Below are positions 40,175 to 52,272 of a DNA stretch of 64,000 nt, piece after piece (position 1 is the stretch's first letter; every line of letters begins with the position of its first letter). Source of the DNA: Owenia fusiformis. Taxonomy: Eukaryota > Annelida > Polychaeta > Sabellida > Oweniidae. The stretch is taken from NCBI GenBank assembly GCA_903813345.2, contig CAIIXF020000010.1, positions 16,565,181-16,629,180 on the forward strand, given 5' to 3'. Made by a program: the position numbers and the translations under genes. Under the pieces are notes generated by a model, which worked only from the letters and a program-made list of their open reading frames with translations, ran no database searches and was not told the DNA's origin.

Positions 40175-40722
40175 AGCATCCCAGTAACACTGAGCAGAGA
40201 CAATGCAATATATCTTCCATGCAACATAAACCACATACAAATATGCAATACATATATGACTCAGCTTAAAGGCTCCAATTATGCTCACAAACCAATGAGA
40301 GAATGATTATGCTCCCATATTGTATTTAACATTGTGCTCTCTCTGAAGAATATTTCATATTGCATGATACTCATTCACCCAATCATCCTAAATAGACAGT
40401 CACGCAGTAAAAGAGCCATTTGGTAAAAACTTTGGAGCATAGACTGTTTCAAAATGATAACTTGTACCAGGACACACTGAATTCTGTGCAGAATTTTAAG
40501 CGTGCAGACAAAAACTGGAATGTGAAATTATAACCTAGCACTATCAGGCTACTAAAAATATTTTTAGGACAATGACATTCAGTGTCATCGTGATATTAAT
40601 GGTTGTGAGAAAATCAAAAGTGGCCTTTCTGAACTGGCTAAGGACAAGAAACTCCAGTTTGTATCTACTTTGGCGAGGAACAAAGGAAGATCACTACTTC
40701 CTTATATGGGCACATTTAGATA

Positions 40723-41195
40723 CCGGATTTTCTCGCATATACGCCCCCCTAAATTTAGGCCCATGGGCCAAAAATCGAATGTAGTATGCTTATACGCCCA
40801 TGGGCCTATAAAAAAATGACTATTTATTGGTTTTTTCAATAAATTTTGTCACTGGCAGATCATTCTGTCGTTACTTTGTTTCAACATTAAGTTCAACGCT
40901 GTGCCGTAAGTGGCAGTGGTGGATCGTTCTGTTGTTACTTTGTTTCAACATTAAGTCCAAGGTTGTAGGTGACATTTCCTTTATAATTCTTACAAAACAT
41001 GCGGTATGACTACAACAGTAGTCTTTTAGGAACCATTGTATTCATCAGCTCTTCTCACCTTTACGCCCACTGGGCCAAAAATCGAAAATGTAGTACACTT
41101 ATACGCCCATGGGCGAAAAATAAGAGGTAAAATAACAGACGAAATAACCCCTTCTTTCAGTTATACGCCCAGGGCTTATATGCGAGAAAATCCGG
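40723..41195. mobile_element. Pogo-like MITE with TA target, 473 bp
   Basis: TA at 40721-40722 and 41196-41197 flank TIRs 'ccggattttctcgcatatac' and, right arm, 'ccggattttctcgcatataa'. The subterminal words 'atacgcccatgggc' recur near both ends. An internal segment with 'gttactttgtttcaacatta' is duplicated. No transposase remains. Confidence 0.8.
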
Positions 41196-41309
41196 TATTT
41201 TTGTTTTGTGAGCACCCTGTTACCTATGTGTATAACATTGATTATGGTATATAGCCACCAATGGTCCAGTCATATTAATCCAGTACAGTAACTAATTACA
41301 ATACATGGA

Positions 41310-41485
41310 ACCATAACTTTAAAACCAATGACATATAGATTACTTTAAAACCAATGGCATATAGAGCTTTAAAACCAATGACATATAGATTACTTTAAAA
41401 CCAATGGCATATAGAACTTTAAAACCAATGGCATATATGTAAAACCTTTGTAAGAGATAGAACTTTAAAACCAATGGCATATAAG
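41310..41485. repeat. Short tandem repeat 'aactttaaaaccaatgg'
   Basis: 'ctttaaaaccaatgacatat' and 'ctttaaaaccaatggcatat' recur about seven times with alternating spacer lengths of about 25 and 45 bp. Confidence 0.85.
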
Positions 41486-42368
41486 TAAAATCTGTGTAAG
41501 AGGAACATCCTTGGTTCTGTAAAAACGTGTTCGACTTGAATAGGGTAATATTGATTGGTCGTGTGACTATGAAATGTTCCTCTCACAGAGTGATTCCACT
41601 AGACAGGTTTTCCTATTTTTGGTCTAAATCTATTTGCTTTTACAGCAATTGTTGATGCAATTTTTGAATGTGCAGTACATGTACAGAATATTATTGTAGA
41701 GAGACTTCTGTATATTTGTGTAAGATATTTTATATACATGTAAGTACACACTTACTATTGGTGTATATACTGTTGATATTTACCTTATAGATATATTTTC
41801 CCAATCTAAAAAACGTTTTTATTACGCCACTTATATTTACTGCTGTATTTTGAACTAGTAGGATGTTCATTCTGGGTCATAGGCTTGAAATAGCTCAAAT
41901 TGACTCATGTCTTGGGGCTGTGGAGTAGACTTTAATCTTATTATCTTCCTTATTTAGAGGAATTTAAAAAAAGTTATATTTTGTGTAGTTGTGGAAAAAA
42001 TAACAAATAATGTAAGGGGCAATGTCCAGCAAGGTATAATGTTTTCTTTTTTAAGTGGGCGGGTTGGGGTAAAGTGTTATACCATACTGTTAGTAAATGG
42101 TGTACATTTTGTGTTTAATAAGGTTTAAAACAGCAAAGTGGTATCAGCCTTTAATCATGTCTATTTAACAAAATAACCAATACCCTGAAATAACATGTGC
42201 TTATATAAACTGCTGAGATACAGATTCAAACATTGATATTATATCCTGAATTTCAGATTTTATTCCTGTTTTGATATATTGAATATTGAAATACACGAGT
42301 CTTTCATTGTTACATGTATGTGTGTCTATCTTTGGTATTAAATTACTGATACTTTTATATGTTTTATA

Positions 42369-42467
42369 GCCTTGCCCAAGTCGGTCTCTTTTACTATCTG
42401 ATTTCTATTATGACCGCCGGTAATAATTCAAGATCAGAAAAGTAAAAAATACCGACTTGGGCAAGGC
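42369..42467. mobile_element. 99-bp MITE with 13-bp flanking direct repeat
   Basis: TIRs 'gccttgcccaagtcggt' are perfect over 17 bp and partly continue inward ('cttttact', 'tctgat'). The flanks carry identical tatatgttttata at 42356-42368 and 42468-42480. The perfect ends and flanks mean the insertion is young. The duplication is longer than the usual 8-10 bp, so part may be chance identity. Confidence 0.8.
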
Positions 42468-43632
42468 TATATGTTTTATATCATATTACAATATTTCTCT
42501 AGTATTTAATTTTGAAAAATGAAGGAGTTATCGCATGTTGAAAACTGAGATTTGTAAAAAACTACTTGTTTGGCAAATTATCTCATCTACTCTGACATAC
42601 TTTTTTAATGACTGACCCAATTTTGTCATTTATTGACAGAACATGCCAACAACCTGTTCCTGCGCTTGGTGTATTTTTTAGTACCAATAAATAAATAGAG
42701 ACTGATATTATGATAGCTTCTGCAGGCAAAATCAATAGAATTTAATACATTTTTCAACATGTGATTACTTGGTCTGGTAATGGTTATGAATTGCCTTTTA
42801 TGTTTATTTAAATCGCAATACATTATATTGTTTAATGAAAATAACAATAAATCTATATTTAAATCTATATGACATGCTATATGTTATGTTAAAATGCTTG
42901 GATGGAAGTGCCGGGGGGTGGAAGCTTATCAGTGGCTCAGAAATTCTCTTCTTATACTCATCTTTTTATGAGCTTATACTGCAGTTGTTTATTATTATAC
43001 AGGTGTACACAGAAAAACCACCAGCATGTGCTTTTCCTGTTAACTCTGTTTCCGTGTCAATGGGACTATAAGGAAAATCCTTTTGTAATGCCATATTTAG
43101 TGTTTTCAGTTGATGGCTCCATTACCCCCCCCAAAAAAAATGGCGTTGAATTTTCAAACTACCCCCACAACTACTTGTGGAGTTGAATTCTTGGGGTTGA
43201 AAAACTTGTCAGTAGTTGGCACAAAGATAGCCACTAGATTAGTCTAATCCTGATCCAGCTTATTTCCAACCCAAAGATTTCAATACACAAGTCGTTTTAG
43301 GGGTGATTTGAAAAATCAGCCGGACATTCATGGGGGTAGGTTGCATCGGTGCAATTTTCTCAATAATTGTATGTATTAACATTATTGCGTTAACCCATCC
43401 ATGGGTTCATGACCCGTCGCTAAAGCTACAATCTTAATAGAATAGGATGTTAACCGTTATTGAAATTAATTAAATACCTTGGCCTTATAAGAAAATTTAT
43501 TTCGCTAAAGCGAGATAGCGTCATTTAGCTGTTCTCTTGTAGGAAATGTAAAACATGTTTTCAGAATTTTTTTAATTTACTCAAATAAAATCAATTTAAC
43601 TGCTTTTAGACTAGCACAAACAGCCCAGAATA

Positions 43633-46600
43633 ATGGATAAATCACCGAGGAAACTTGACAATGTGAAATCTTCGATCAGTGTAGTGGATCTCAACAATGT
43701 AGTAAGTTGAAATGATTTCTTCTGAATTTTTTACTTTCATCATCATCATCATCATCATAAGGACGTAGTGGACTAAGCCAGTAATGTCGTCCTGTCATTA
43801 CTTAAACCAACTGGCTTCTCATTTCATTTAACAAGACCAAAACAAAAGAAACCTATAGCATATAGTGCTCCCTCTTCCAGTGATCATCCATCCTCTTCTT
43901 AAAGGTTTCCAGGGTTGGCGCACATACTGCTTTCTCAGGCAGGCTGTTCCAGTCTGCTACCACTCTTTGGGAGAAGAAGTGTTTTCTAAGATTGAGCCTA
44001 GATCTTTCCTGATATAGTTTAAAGTCATGCCCTCTTGTATATCTCACTGTTGGCTGATTAAAGAATATGTCTGCATTTACTCTGTCAATACCATGAACAA
44101 TTTTAAATACCTGGATCATGTCCGCTCTTTTCCTTCTATATGTCATAGAGTATAGCTTTAACTGTTTAAGTCTTTCTGGGTAAGGTTTATCGTTCAGTCC
44201 AGTGACAAGTTTTGTGGCTCTGCGCTGAACTCTTTCAATTTTGTCAATGTCTCCTTTAAATCTTGGGTTCCAGACTGTATTGTTATATTCTAGGTGGGGT
44301 CTAACTAAGGTCTTGCAGAGCTTTATGAATATGTCACTATCCCTATATGTGAGTGTGTGCTTCATTGCTCCTAGGATCTGGTTTGCTTTATTTACACACA
44401 TGGATACCTGTTTATGGAAGTTCAGTTCGTTGTCTATTATGACTCCAAGATCTTTCTCCTCTTTAACATTTTCTATTTTAGTGTCCTTCATGTAGTAGAG
44501 GTGTGCACTGTTGGTGAATCACTTAATCGATCAACAAAATATTTTAATCGATTAATCATCGATTAATCATTCTAATATAAATGATAGAGATCTGACATAA
44601 TTTCCCCAAAATTTTCTAATTCTTTAGTAGTAGGCGATGATTTGATTGCATACCTCTATTGAATAAAATATATCAATAAGATGTATCAGAAAACACAAAA
44701 ACAACAAAGGTAAGCGTCTGGCTTAGGGTAATTAGTTTGTTTGGGAGTTTGAGTTTTAAGCTTGGCATGTCAACCTGACAAATTAGGTCTCAATCAGTCA
44801 GTGACATCATATAAGCTTACTCATGGCAGGATACTGAAGATTATCTTTTTGAGAATCAGTTAATTGAGTATTAAGAATCTTAATCGATTAAACTTGTGTC
44901 GATCAATTAATCGAAGATCGATTAAAAATTCACACCTCTATCATGTAGTAATCTTTGTTGATATTCTTGTTTCCCAGATGCATGGTTTTGCACTTATTTT
45001 CGTTGAATTTGAGCAGCCACCTAGCCGACCATCTCATGAGGTTGTCAACATCCTCCTGTAACTTTTTGGCATCTTCGTTGCAGTTAACGGTGGCATACAC
45101 TTTGGTGTCGTCTGCAAACATCTTGATTGTGTTGTATACTGTCTCTGGGAGGTCGTTTATATATAGTATGAATATCATCGGCCCGAGCACAGAGCCTTCG
45201 GGTATACCACTGGATACTGGCTTCCAATCGGACAGTTTATTATTGATCCGAACTCTTTGCCTCCTATCTAGTACAAATGCCTTTAACCAGGCCAGTAGAT
45301 TCCCATCAATTCCAAGTTTTTCCAGCTTCTCTAGCATTCTGTTATGTGGCACGGAGTCAAACGCCTTGCTAAAGTCAAAATATATGCAGTCCACTTGCTC
45401 TCCTCTATCGAGTATACTTGTCCAGTCCTCTAGTACTGTCAACAATTGTGTACAACATGAACGGGAGGGGGAAAATCCATGTTGATCATCTGACAAAATG
45501 TTGTTTGACACCAAATGGTCCAACAGGTCTGCTCTCACCAGTGTTTCCATGATCTTACATGCAATGCATGTTAAACTGACTGGGCGGTAGTTAGATGGAG
45601 ATGACTTCCTCCCTTTCTTAAAGATAGGTGTCACTACTGTGTCCTTCCAGTCCCGTGGTAATTCACCCTGTTCCATACATCTAGTGTACAGTATGGCAAG
45701 TGGAGAAGCTAACTCCTTGGCAGCTTCCTTGAGGACCCTTGCTTGTATCCCATCTGGGCCGGCTGCTTTGTGGCTTTTTAAGTTGCGAAGTTCGATTTCC
45801 ACTTTTTCATGGCTAAAAATAACATTCTGTATTTTAGTGACATCTTTAGGTATGACCCTTGGAATATCACCTTCCTCAATTGTGAATATTGACGAGAAAT
45901 ACTCATTTAGTATATTTGCTTTCACTTCATCATCATCTGTTGTCCCTCCGTCTGGTGTGTCTATAGTGCCTATTCTTGGTTTAGTCTTTAATGTCGAGCT
46001 TACATATGACCAGAAAGCTTTAGGGTTCTGTTTAATGTTTTTGGCAATATCTCTTTCAAAATTTTTACAGAGTGACCTGCATAGTTTCTTGGTCTTGTTA
46101 CTCTCCTTCCTTGCTCTTACATAGTCTTCATATTCCCCAGTTAGTGTATATCTTTTCCAAGCATTTTGCGGTTTTATTTTGGCAAGATGATTTGGAATTG
46201 TCAATTATTAAATTAAACTGCAATTAACTGTGTTGATTTTGGATTTTTGCTTTTCATCATTACACACAGATTGTGCATTTGCTGCTGTGCAGTTTTGATT
46301 TCACAAATGTGTAATCGTATGGACTAGAGTACATAGGGATGTCCTCGGAAACAAGGCATTGTTGGATGATCTTCAAGAAATCTTTGTTTTATATGATTTC
46401 TTTCTTAAAACTTTAAATCTGACACATCGCTTTATCAATAAGATGAAATTATAGATGTACATGTATATTGTAAAGGGTCTAACAGTGCCTCAGATTTTCA
46501 TTTGATGCCAAAGGTTTGAGTGGGAATGCACCATGGCCGAGAATGCCCCTATGTACTCTGTAGCTTTAATACCAAATGATGATATCCTATTTGGGTTATA

Positions 46601-49600
46601 TTATCAACAACTTTATAATGACCCTATTACCCTAGACAAACTAAAAATTTCCACCTCTCTGATAAGCTTACGATAAAAATGTATTTATGAGTAAGATTCG
46701 AGAAAATCATACAGTACTTCTCACCCCTAAATTGCTTCATTTATATGTACTCACTACCGATTCTTTTGCTTTCTTAGATGTCTGTTCTATAGAGCTGAAA
46801 ATTATGATTTCTCTCATTTGTTTCAGGCAATTGTTGCGATGCGTCCAATTGTACGGAAGGCAAAGGTGCAGGTCATACACAAACTAACCCGCCAGATTGA
46901 ACAATATAAGAAACGAAAGTAAGTTAGACTTTGATACCACACAATAGTCAAAAATATTTATTTATTGAAGGAAAAGTCCTGAAGGAAAATACTGTAAAAT
47001 TGTAATTTTAAAAATATTTAAAATATTTACAGTATGGCTAATTAACATGTACAATGTATTCCAGGGGTACTCCAGCTGTAGTTGATGCATATAGCAAAAA
47101 AGCTGGCCGACTTCTTGAGGAGATACAGATCATAAAAGTAAGGGTATCCTATGGCATATTTATACAAATCAATGTTCGATTCACTGTGCACAGTGTGAAC
47201 CTTCTTCTTGTATTTTCTTGTACAATTAGATCTGAGTCCAAATATGGAGAGATATATTGTGAATGACTAATGTGTAGGTGTTTTGTTAGACCCTGGACCC
47301 CCCCCCCTCCCTCCCGATCACTCACAGTTCACTGTCAGGTGTACATACTAAACATAGTCATGGGGGGGGGGGTGTTCATGGTCTTGGAGTAAGACTAGTG
47401 TTGTTACTTAATACTTATATAGTTACTGTACCATACATGTATTCAAATTCTGTACTTTTTTCTTTCCAGCAATTCAAGCCAGATCCCATATCCATCCATT
47501 CTTTCGCTTCTACAGAAACGTTTGCTCAGGTTGCCAACAAGGTACAGAAATATAGAATATTGATTCATTCAAAAAAAAATTAGATATAAGTGTATTTTAT
47601 GCCAATGACTCTTGTAAATAAAATGAGTCATTGTAACTACAGTATTGACAGATCAAGATTCATATCATGAATTGATCCATCTCAAAATGTTTTTTTCACT
47701 CTAAATAGTAACTATGTATTAAAATTTACTTTCCTATGATTGTAGACAAATTCCATGTAAATACAGTTTAAGCTATAGCACCTGTTCATTGTCCCCATTT
47801 AATTTAAATGTAAATGCTTAATGAACTTTTTTAAAATCTTCATTTTTGTCCAAGAAATTACACTCATCTGTCATATTTCAGGCAGAAATCAGTCTCAAGG
47901 AGCGAGCCCAAGCAAGACTATGTGACAATAAACTGATAAATGATAAGGTAACAAAGTTCCGGAAAGAGCATGCAGATTGGAAGGAACTGGCGGGATTTCT
48001 CCAAACGCGAGTCACAAGACGTGGTAAATCTAAGACTAGGAGAAACCGTATAAAACGACGTAAGGAGAAGGGACTTACAACAACTAAACCAGAGTCAGCC
48101 TCAGATGGGACAAAAACTGATTCTAAACTTAAATCCAGCAAAAAGGAAACTATTAAAGAAAACAAAAAGAAACCTAAAAGTATTAATACTTCTGCTGTTG
48201 TGAAAACTAACAAAAGGAAACCTGAGGTGAAAGAGAAAGGTGATAATGTCTCTGATAATTCTTCACCAGAATCTGAAACTGAAGGATCAGACTCTAACAT
48301 CGATTCAGATGATGATCGTGAAGAAGAAAATGTTGAAACTGATGATGATGACGATTCAGACATTGAAGACATTGACTTAGGTTCTGAGGAAAATACTCCA
48401 GAGCTAGATCTTTCAGATAATGATACACCAATTTCCAATCCTGTTAAAAAATCAAATTCAGTGACCTCAAAATTGGAATCTGGACCAAAATCCTTAAAAC
48501 GTAAACAGGATGATACTAAAAATAGTAGTACTAAACCCCCAAGAAAATTTGACCCAAATATGGCCATAAAAAGAATTAAGTTACACGATTTTAAAGAGGA
48601 TGACACTATCAAGCTTGAAAATAAAAACATATCTACTGATCGTCAAACTAGTGGAACTAAAAAACGTAAAAAGGATTCATTTTTTATGATAGATGGGGAA
48701 GTATGTTCTGATGAAGAACTGTCTAATGAAAGCAACATCGAGAAAGATAGTGATTCAAAACGTTCAATGCTGCTAGACTCAATGTTTGTAGATTCAATTG
48801 GAACACCAAAAAAGAAAGTGGCAGTCAAAAAGGAGAAACAAACTCAAAAAAGCAGGTAAATAATAAATGTTGTGAAAAACAAAAAAATGTTTTTCCTCAG
48901 TTCTCATTCATCATTGGTAGATTGTTCATTGCGACAATATAATACATTCTTTAAACTTTCAAGAGTTAATGATAGATACTGATGTAACCATTTTGAAATA
49001 ATCCAATCAATATTTTAATTAACTAATTAAGCAATTTTTAATTAACCAACTACATAATATATTACACATGACTTACATGTTATATGTTTCTCCTCTGTCA
49101 ATTTTAAGCTTTATTATGTCACCACCAGAAAGTGTTGACATATTGTTATAGTCAACTTTTTGGACAGCATTTGGCGGATGGTGGTCGGTGGTTGGTGTCT
49201 GTAACAAATGGCAGGTGGTGACATTTTGCATATTAATGCCTTGTTCAATAAAATCAATATGAAACTTATCTTTTTTAGAGCTTGGGTGGATAAGCCAAGG
49301 TTTGAGAGTCAGAAGTTCAAGCAGACAAGTAAAGAGCAGTCCTCAACTGGGAAGAAATCAGGTAAGCTATAATTTGAATTGAATTCAGCCATTCTTTTGA
49401 CCTACCTCCCCACTTGTGAATTTTGTTTAGACGAGGGGATGTAAGGGGGAGGGTCAAAAGGACTATTTTGGGACATAAGAATACTTTATTTAGGAAGGAA
49501 ATGATTCTGAAATATGATTTAATTTCATGAACCACTATGCATTGTAATATATCTGGTGAATCCAAAAAGTAAATAGAATAGAATTTTATTAGTAATCTAG

Positions 49601-49962
49601 ATACATGTATAAGCTATTTTATTTGTCTTTTTGTCAGTTCATCAGTTCCACATTAAATAATTCACTTGTATCTCTTTTAAAGTTTCATATTTTTGAATTT
49701 CAATATGAATACATTATTGCATTGCTATATACTTTTAATCAATGTTTCATTCAATAGATGTCACTGTGACTATGAACTATTTTCATGTGCAGGTACAAAT
49801 ACAACAACCCCTGGTCAGAACAAACCACAAAACAAACCAAAACCTCCACCAAAGGACCCTGCGGCACTTCATCCATCATGGCAAGCTAAACGGAAACAGA
49901 AAGAACAGCAAAAGATACAAATTAAACCAACGAATGTGAACAAGATCACATTTGATGATTAA
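43633..49962 (+). CDS. SRFBP1: Serum response factor-binding protein 1 (BUD22 family)
   Basis: SRFBP1 carries a BUD22-type domain; yeast Bud22 acts in small-subunit ribosome biogenesis, and the vertebrate protein binds SRF. Seven exons splice with matching phases: 43633-43701, 46827-46918, 47065-47137, 47470-47541, 47882-48855, 49279-49361 and 49793-49962, giving 510 residues. The N-terminal region (MRPIVRKAKVQVIHKLTRQI, KKAGRLLEEI) matches the vertebrate start; the long fifth exon is basic then strongly acidic (DSDIEDIDLGSEEN); the last exon ends LHPSWQAKRKQKEQQ...NKITFDD, the diagnostic BUD22/SRFBP1 tail. The first intron (3.1 kb) holds a LINE in antisense. A plausible poly(A) signal, aataaa, lies at 50585-50590. 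Confidence 0.93.
43735..46204 (-). mobile_element. 5'-truncated CR1/L2-like LINE in SRFBP1 intron 1
   Basis: A non-LTR retrotransposon lies antisense to SRFBP1. Its frame (46204 down to 43853) begins in the linker after the missing endonuclease and runs through a full reverse transcriptase: AAGPDGIQARVLKEA, YFDFSKAFDSVPHN, GIPEGSVLGP, MFADDTKVY, then the C-terminal RRATKLVTGL and SQRVVADWNSLPEKAV. The 3' end is an atg-type microsatellite (43739-43758). The frame is free of stops on both sides of the inserted hAT MITE (44496-44940), and removing the MITE with one target copy (453 nt) keeps the phase. No convincing target duplication was found for the LINE. Confidence 0.9.
44496..44940. mobile_element. 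hAT-type MITE inserted in the LINE, 445 bp
   Basis: Perfect 8-bp target duplications tcatgtag (44488-44495 and 44941-44948) flank TIRs starting 'tagaggtgtg', as in hAT elements. Subterminal parts are packed with 'aatcgatt' words in both orientations. No transposase. It postdates the LINE insertion. Confidence 0.92.
47882..48855 (+). other. SRFBP1 long charged exon
   Basis: This single 974-nt exon makes up nearly two thirds of the SRFBP1 coding length. It starts with RRGKSKTRRNRIKRRKEKG, a likely nuclear or nucleolar localisation signal, then alternates Lys-rich and Asp/Glu/Ser-rich blocks. The low complexity leaves the antisense strand open for about 250 codons (47878-48630), which has no other support as a gene. 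Confidence 0.85.
49120..49245 (+). repeat. Dispersed short repeat, near-complete copy
   Basis: 'caccaccagaaagtgttgac' starts the copy. It runs through 'gtgtctgtaacaaatggcag' and ends 'gacattttgcatattaatgc'. It is one of the best-preserved members of the family described at 7533 and lies just before SRFBP1 exon 49279. Confidence 0.75.
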
Positions 49963-50029
49963 TTTGCTTGTATGATAGAATATTTAGGACAGAATATGAA
50001 AATGCACTCTGTGGTCGTATATTGCAACT

Positions 50030-50215
50030 CATATACATTATGACAAAAGATGTACATTGTGACAGTACAACCCCGGGCAGTACACTGTGACAGAATATGT
50101 ACTTTGTGACAGTACATGCGTATTTTGATAGAATGTGTACACTATATAAGATTCTATACATTATGACAGAATATGTATACTGTAAAAGAATATGGTACAC
50201 TATGACAGAATTATG
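50030..50215. repeat. Degenerate tandem repeat in SRFBP1 3' flank
   Basis: Words such as 'gtacattgtgacagtac', 'gtacactgtgacagaatatg' and 'gtacactatgacagaatt' recur every 20-30 bp with drift, probably inside the SRFBP1 3' UTR. Confidence 0.65.
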
Positions 50216-51789
50216 AATGTGCTAGAACTTATTGTGATGCCCCAGTTTCAATATTGTTCTCACTGTCATATTATAACAGACAACATCTTACATATCTAGG
50301 AACCAATTAAGGTGGCCACTGTAAGTTTGGAACTGTTTTCACATAGTGTTAAGGTTAATTATATAGATAACTAACTCTACTTGTCTTACCTTAACACTGG
50401 AACATTTCATATGTTTACAAGTGTTGATAGTTTTAACATTTTAAAGTTTTCTATTGGAAAGTGGTGAAGGGATTAGAATGAAAGATATTAACAAAAGACA
50501 AATCGATCCATGTTTGTAAGATACTACACAATTTGATTATCCGATCAAGATTTGCATGATTGAATCAAGTAATTTGAATCATTAAATAAAAGACGAGAAG
50601 TATATCAAACTGATTCACCTTAATTTGGTTTGGTTGGCTGCCTCAGGCTATTCACGTATTTGTGGCAATCTTGGTGAAAACCTTAACTTCAAATTAACAT
50701 TGTTAGTGGCCCTTTCTTAAATATCCCAATATACGTTACCATAAAACATCCATGCATAATATCTATTACAATCAACAATGTTGTTTCCATGGCATTGTTT
50801 TGATTAATTGTTTCCATGGTATTCATGGCCATTCAAACCATAGTAAAGTACACATTCAAATGTACATGTTTTATAGAGAAGTCTCTGTGATTTCATTTTC
50901 ACATACTGTGCCTGAAGTAGCTGATTGTAAGTTCAAAATGACTTACGGATGATGCTACTACTATGGGAACCATATTTAATAATATTGACTTAATTCAGGT
51001 GACAATTGCTATGCAGTTTATATCTAAGTTAAACCACTTCACGGTGAACTTGTAATCTATATTAATATATACCATGGAATATTTCTTGGAAGAAAGATTT
51101 CCCAGGATAATAAACAAATATTCCCCTACCATACCCGTCAAAGTGGTTTTGTATAGCACTTAAGTAGAAAATTGGAAACTGTTTGTATTATAGAAGTGTG
51201 GGCCAAGAAATGATTGGTTAAGCAAACATTTGCTGAAGTGACTTCAGTTTTCATTTATGTTAAAATTTTTCAATTTATTTCAATTAGCGTCGGTTGCCAA
51301 AAGAACTTTATATTTCACCTTATTGTCGAGAATCGCATTGTTCGTTCCTAACCTGTCTTTGTCAGCGTTTTATTTAACTAAGCTAGATACAACTATATAT
51401 AGCCAGAATTGTTGATTTGATGTGTACATTGGACCAAGTTTTAACCCATGGTTATGTTTCATTAATCCCTTATTTGAGAATTGAAACAAAAATTGGCAGA
51501 TGATTGGAGATTTCAGGATCTTTGGAACAGGATTTCAAGTTTTCAAGTATGCTTTGAAATATGAATTGGTCACTGTTAACAAACAACGTTAACATCCCTA
51601 ACAAATCATTGAAAACTGAAGTGGGAAAGCTCTATTTATTATGTCTATACCAAGAAGTGGCGACTGTGATGCATTATTATAACCATCATTTTTGTGACTG
51701 GTGTTCGTCTGCGTCTGTAACACATTGTCACATATTTGTAAACAACTTGCAATATCTGTTTAAATGTATTGTTTATTTTTGTTTTTTTG

Positions 51790-51905
51790 CACCACCGGAA
51801 GAGGTGACATATTGTTATAGTCTCCAATTTTTATGTGGACGTCGATCGGCATCCGAACAAATTTTAGGTGGTGACATTTTGCCTTGTAAATTTATGTTAT
51901 TATAG
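51790..51905 (+). repeat. Dispersed short repeat copy with partial upstream copy
   Basis: 'caccaccggaagaggtgaca' begins this copy, and 'ggtggtgacattttgcc' ends it. A second partial copy with 'gtctgcgtctgtaacaca' lies about 90 bp upstream (51687-51735). Family as at 7533. Confidence 0.65.
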
Positions 51906-52272
51906 ACGAGTAGGGATTTGCCATCTTTTTACACCCGCATTGTTCTTTATTACATCCATGGGTACAATTGATATAGGAATTCTTACTTTACTATGTTTCT
52001 ATATATGATCCATTGTTCACATTTACATTTAGATCGTTACCTTACTTACTATTTGTTTTACTTAGTTAGGGCCAGATAGGTATCAGAACAAACCAGGACA
52101 ATAGTTCCCGTCGGACTAAATTCTCTCTCACATCAGGGCAAAACGTCCCACGCTTACAATATAAAAAAAGATGAAGAAATTAATATTTTAGCAATTTTCT
52201 CATTTATTTCATGAACAGCAGTTATGACCATCAAAATAAAATACGAATGAAATTTGGACTGGAAACATTGTT

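Larger units (their letters stand above)
40175..43632 (+). other. Intergenic region between KH/Ser/Pro gene and SRFBP1
   Basis: Both flanking genes run on the + strand. The stretch should hold the 3' UTR of the first and the promoter of SRFBP1. It contains a pogo-like element (40723-41195), a short tandem repeat (41310-41485), and a 99-bp MITE (42369-42467). A pyrimidine-rich 'tttaactgcttttag' at about 43594-43608 may be the acceptor of a 5'-UTR intron just before the SRFBP1 start. No other exon was seen. Confidence 0.55.
49963..52272. other. Intergenic region between convergent SRFBP1 and coiled-coil gene
   Basis: It holds the 3' UTRs of both genes. A degenerate tandem stretch of 'gacagaatatgtacattatg' words spans about 50030-50215, and dispersed-repeat copies lie at about 51687-51735 (partial) and 51790-51905. 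Nothing else coding was seen. Confidence 0.55.

Noticed and set aside
44955-46124. Sense-strand frames of 176 and 161 codons
   Set aside because: They are shadows of the reverse transcriptase on the opposite strand.
47878-48630. 250-codon antisense Ser/Phe/Leu-rich frame
   Set aside because: It is the reverse of the acidic, low-complexity SRFBP1 exon, whose sense reading is supported by splice sites and family match.
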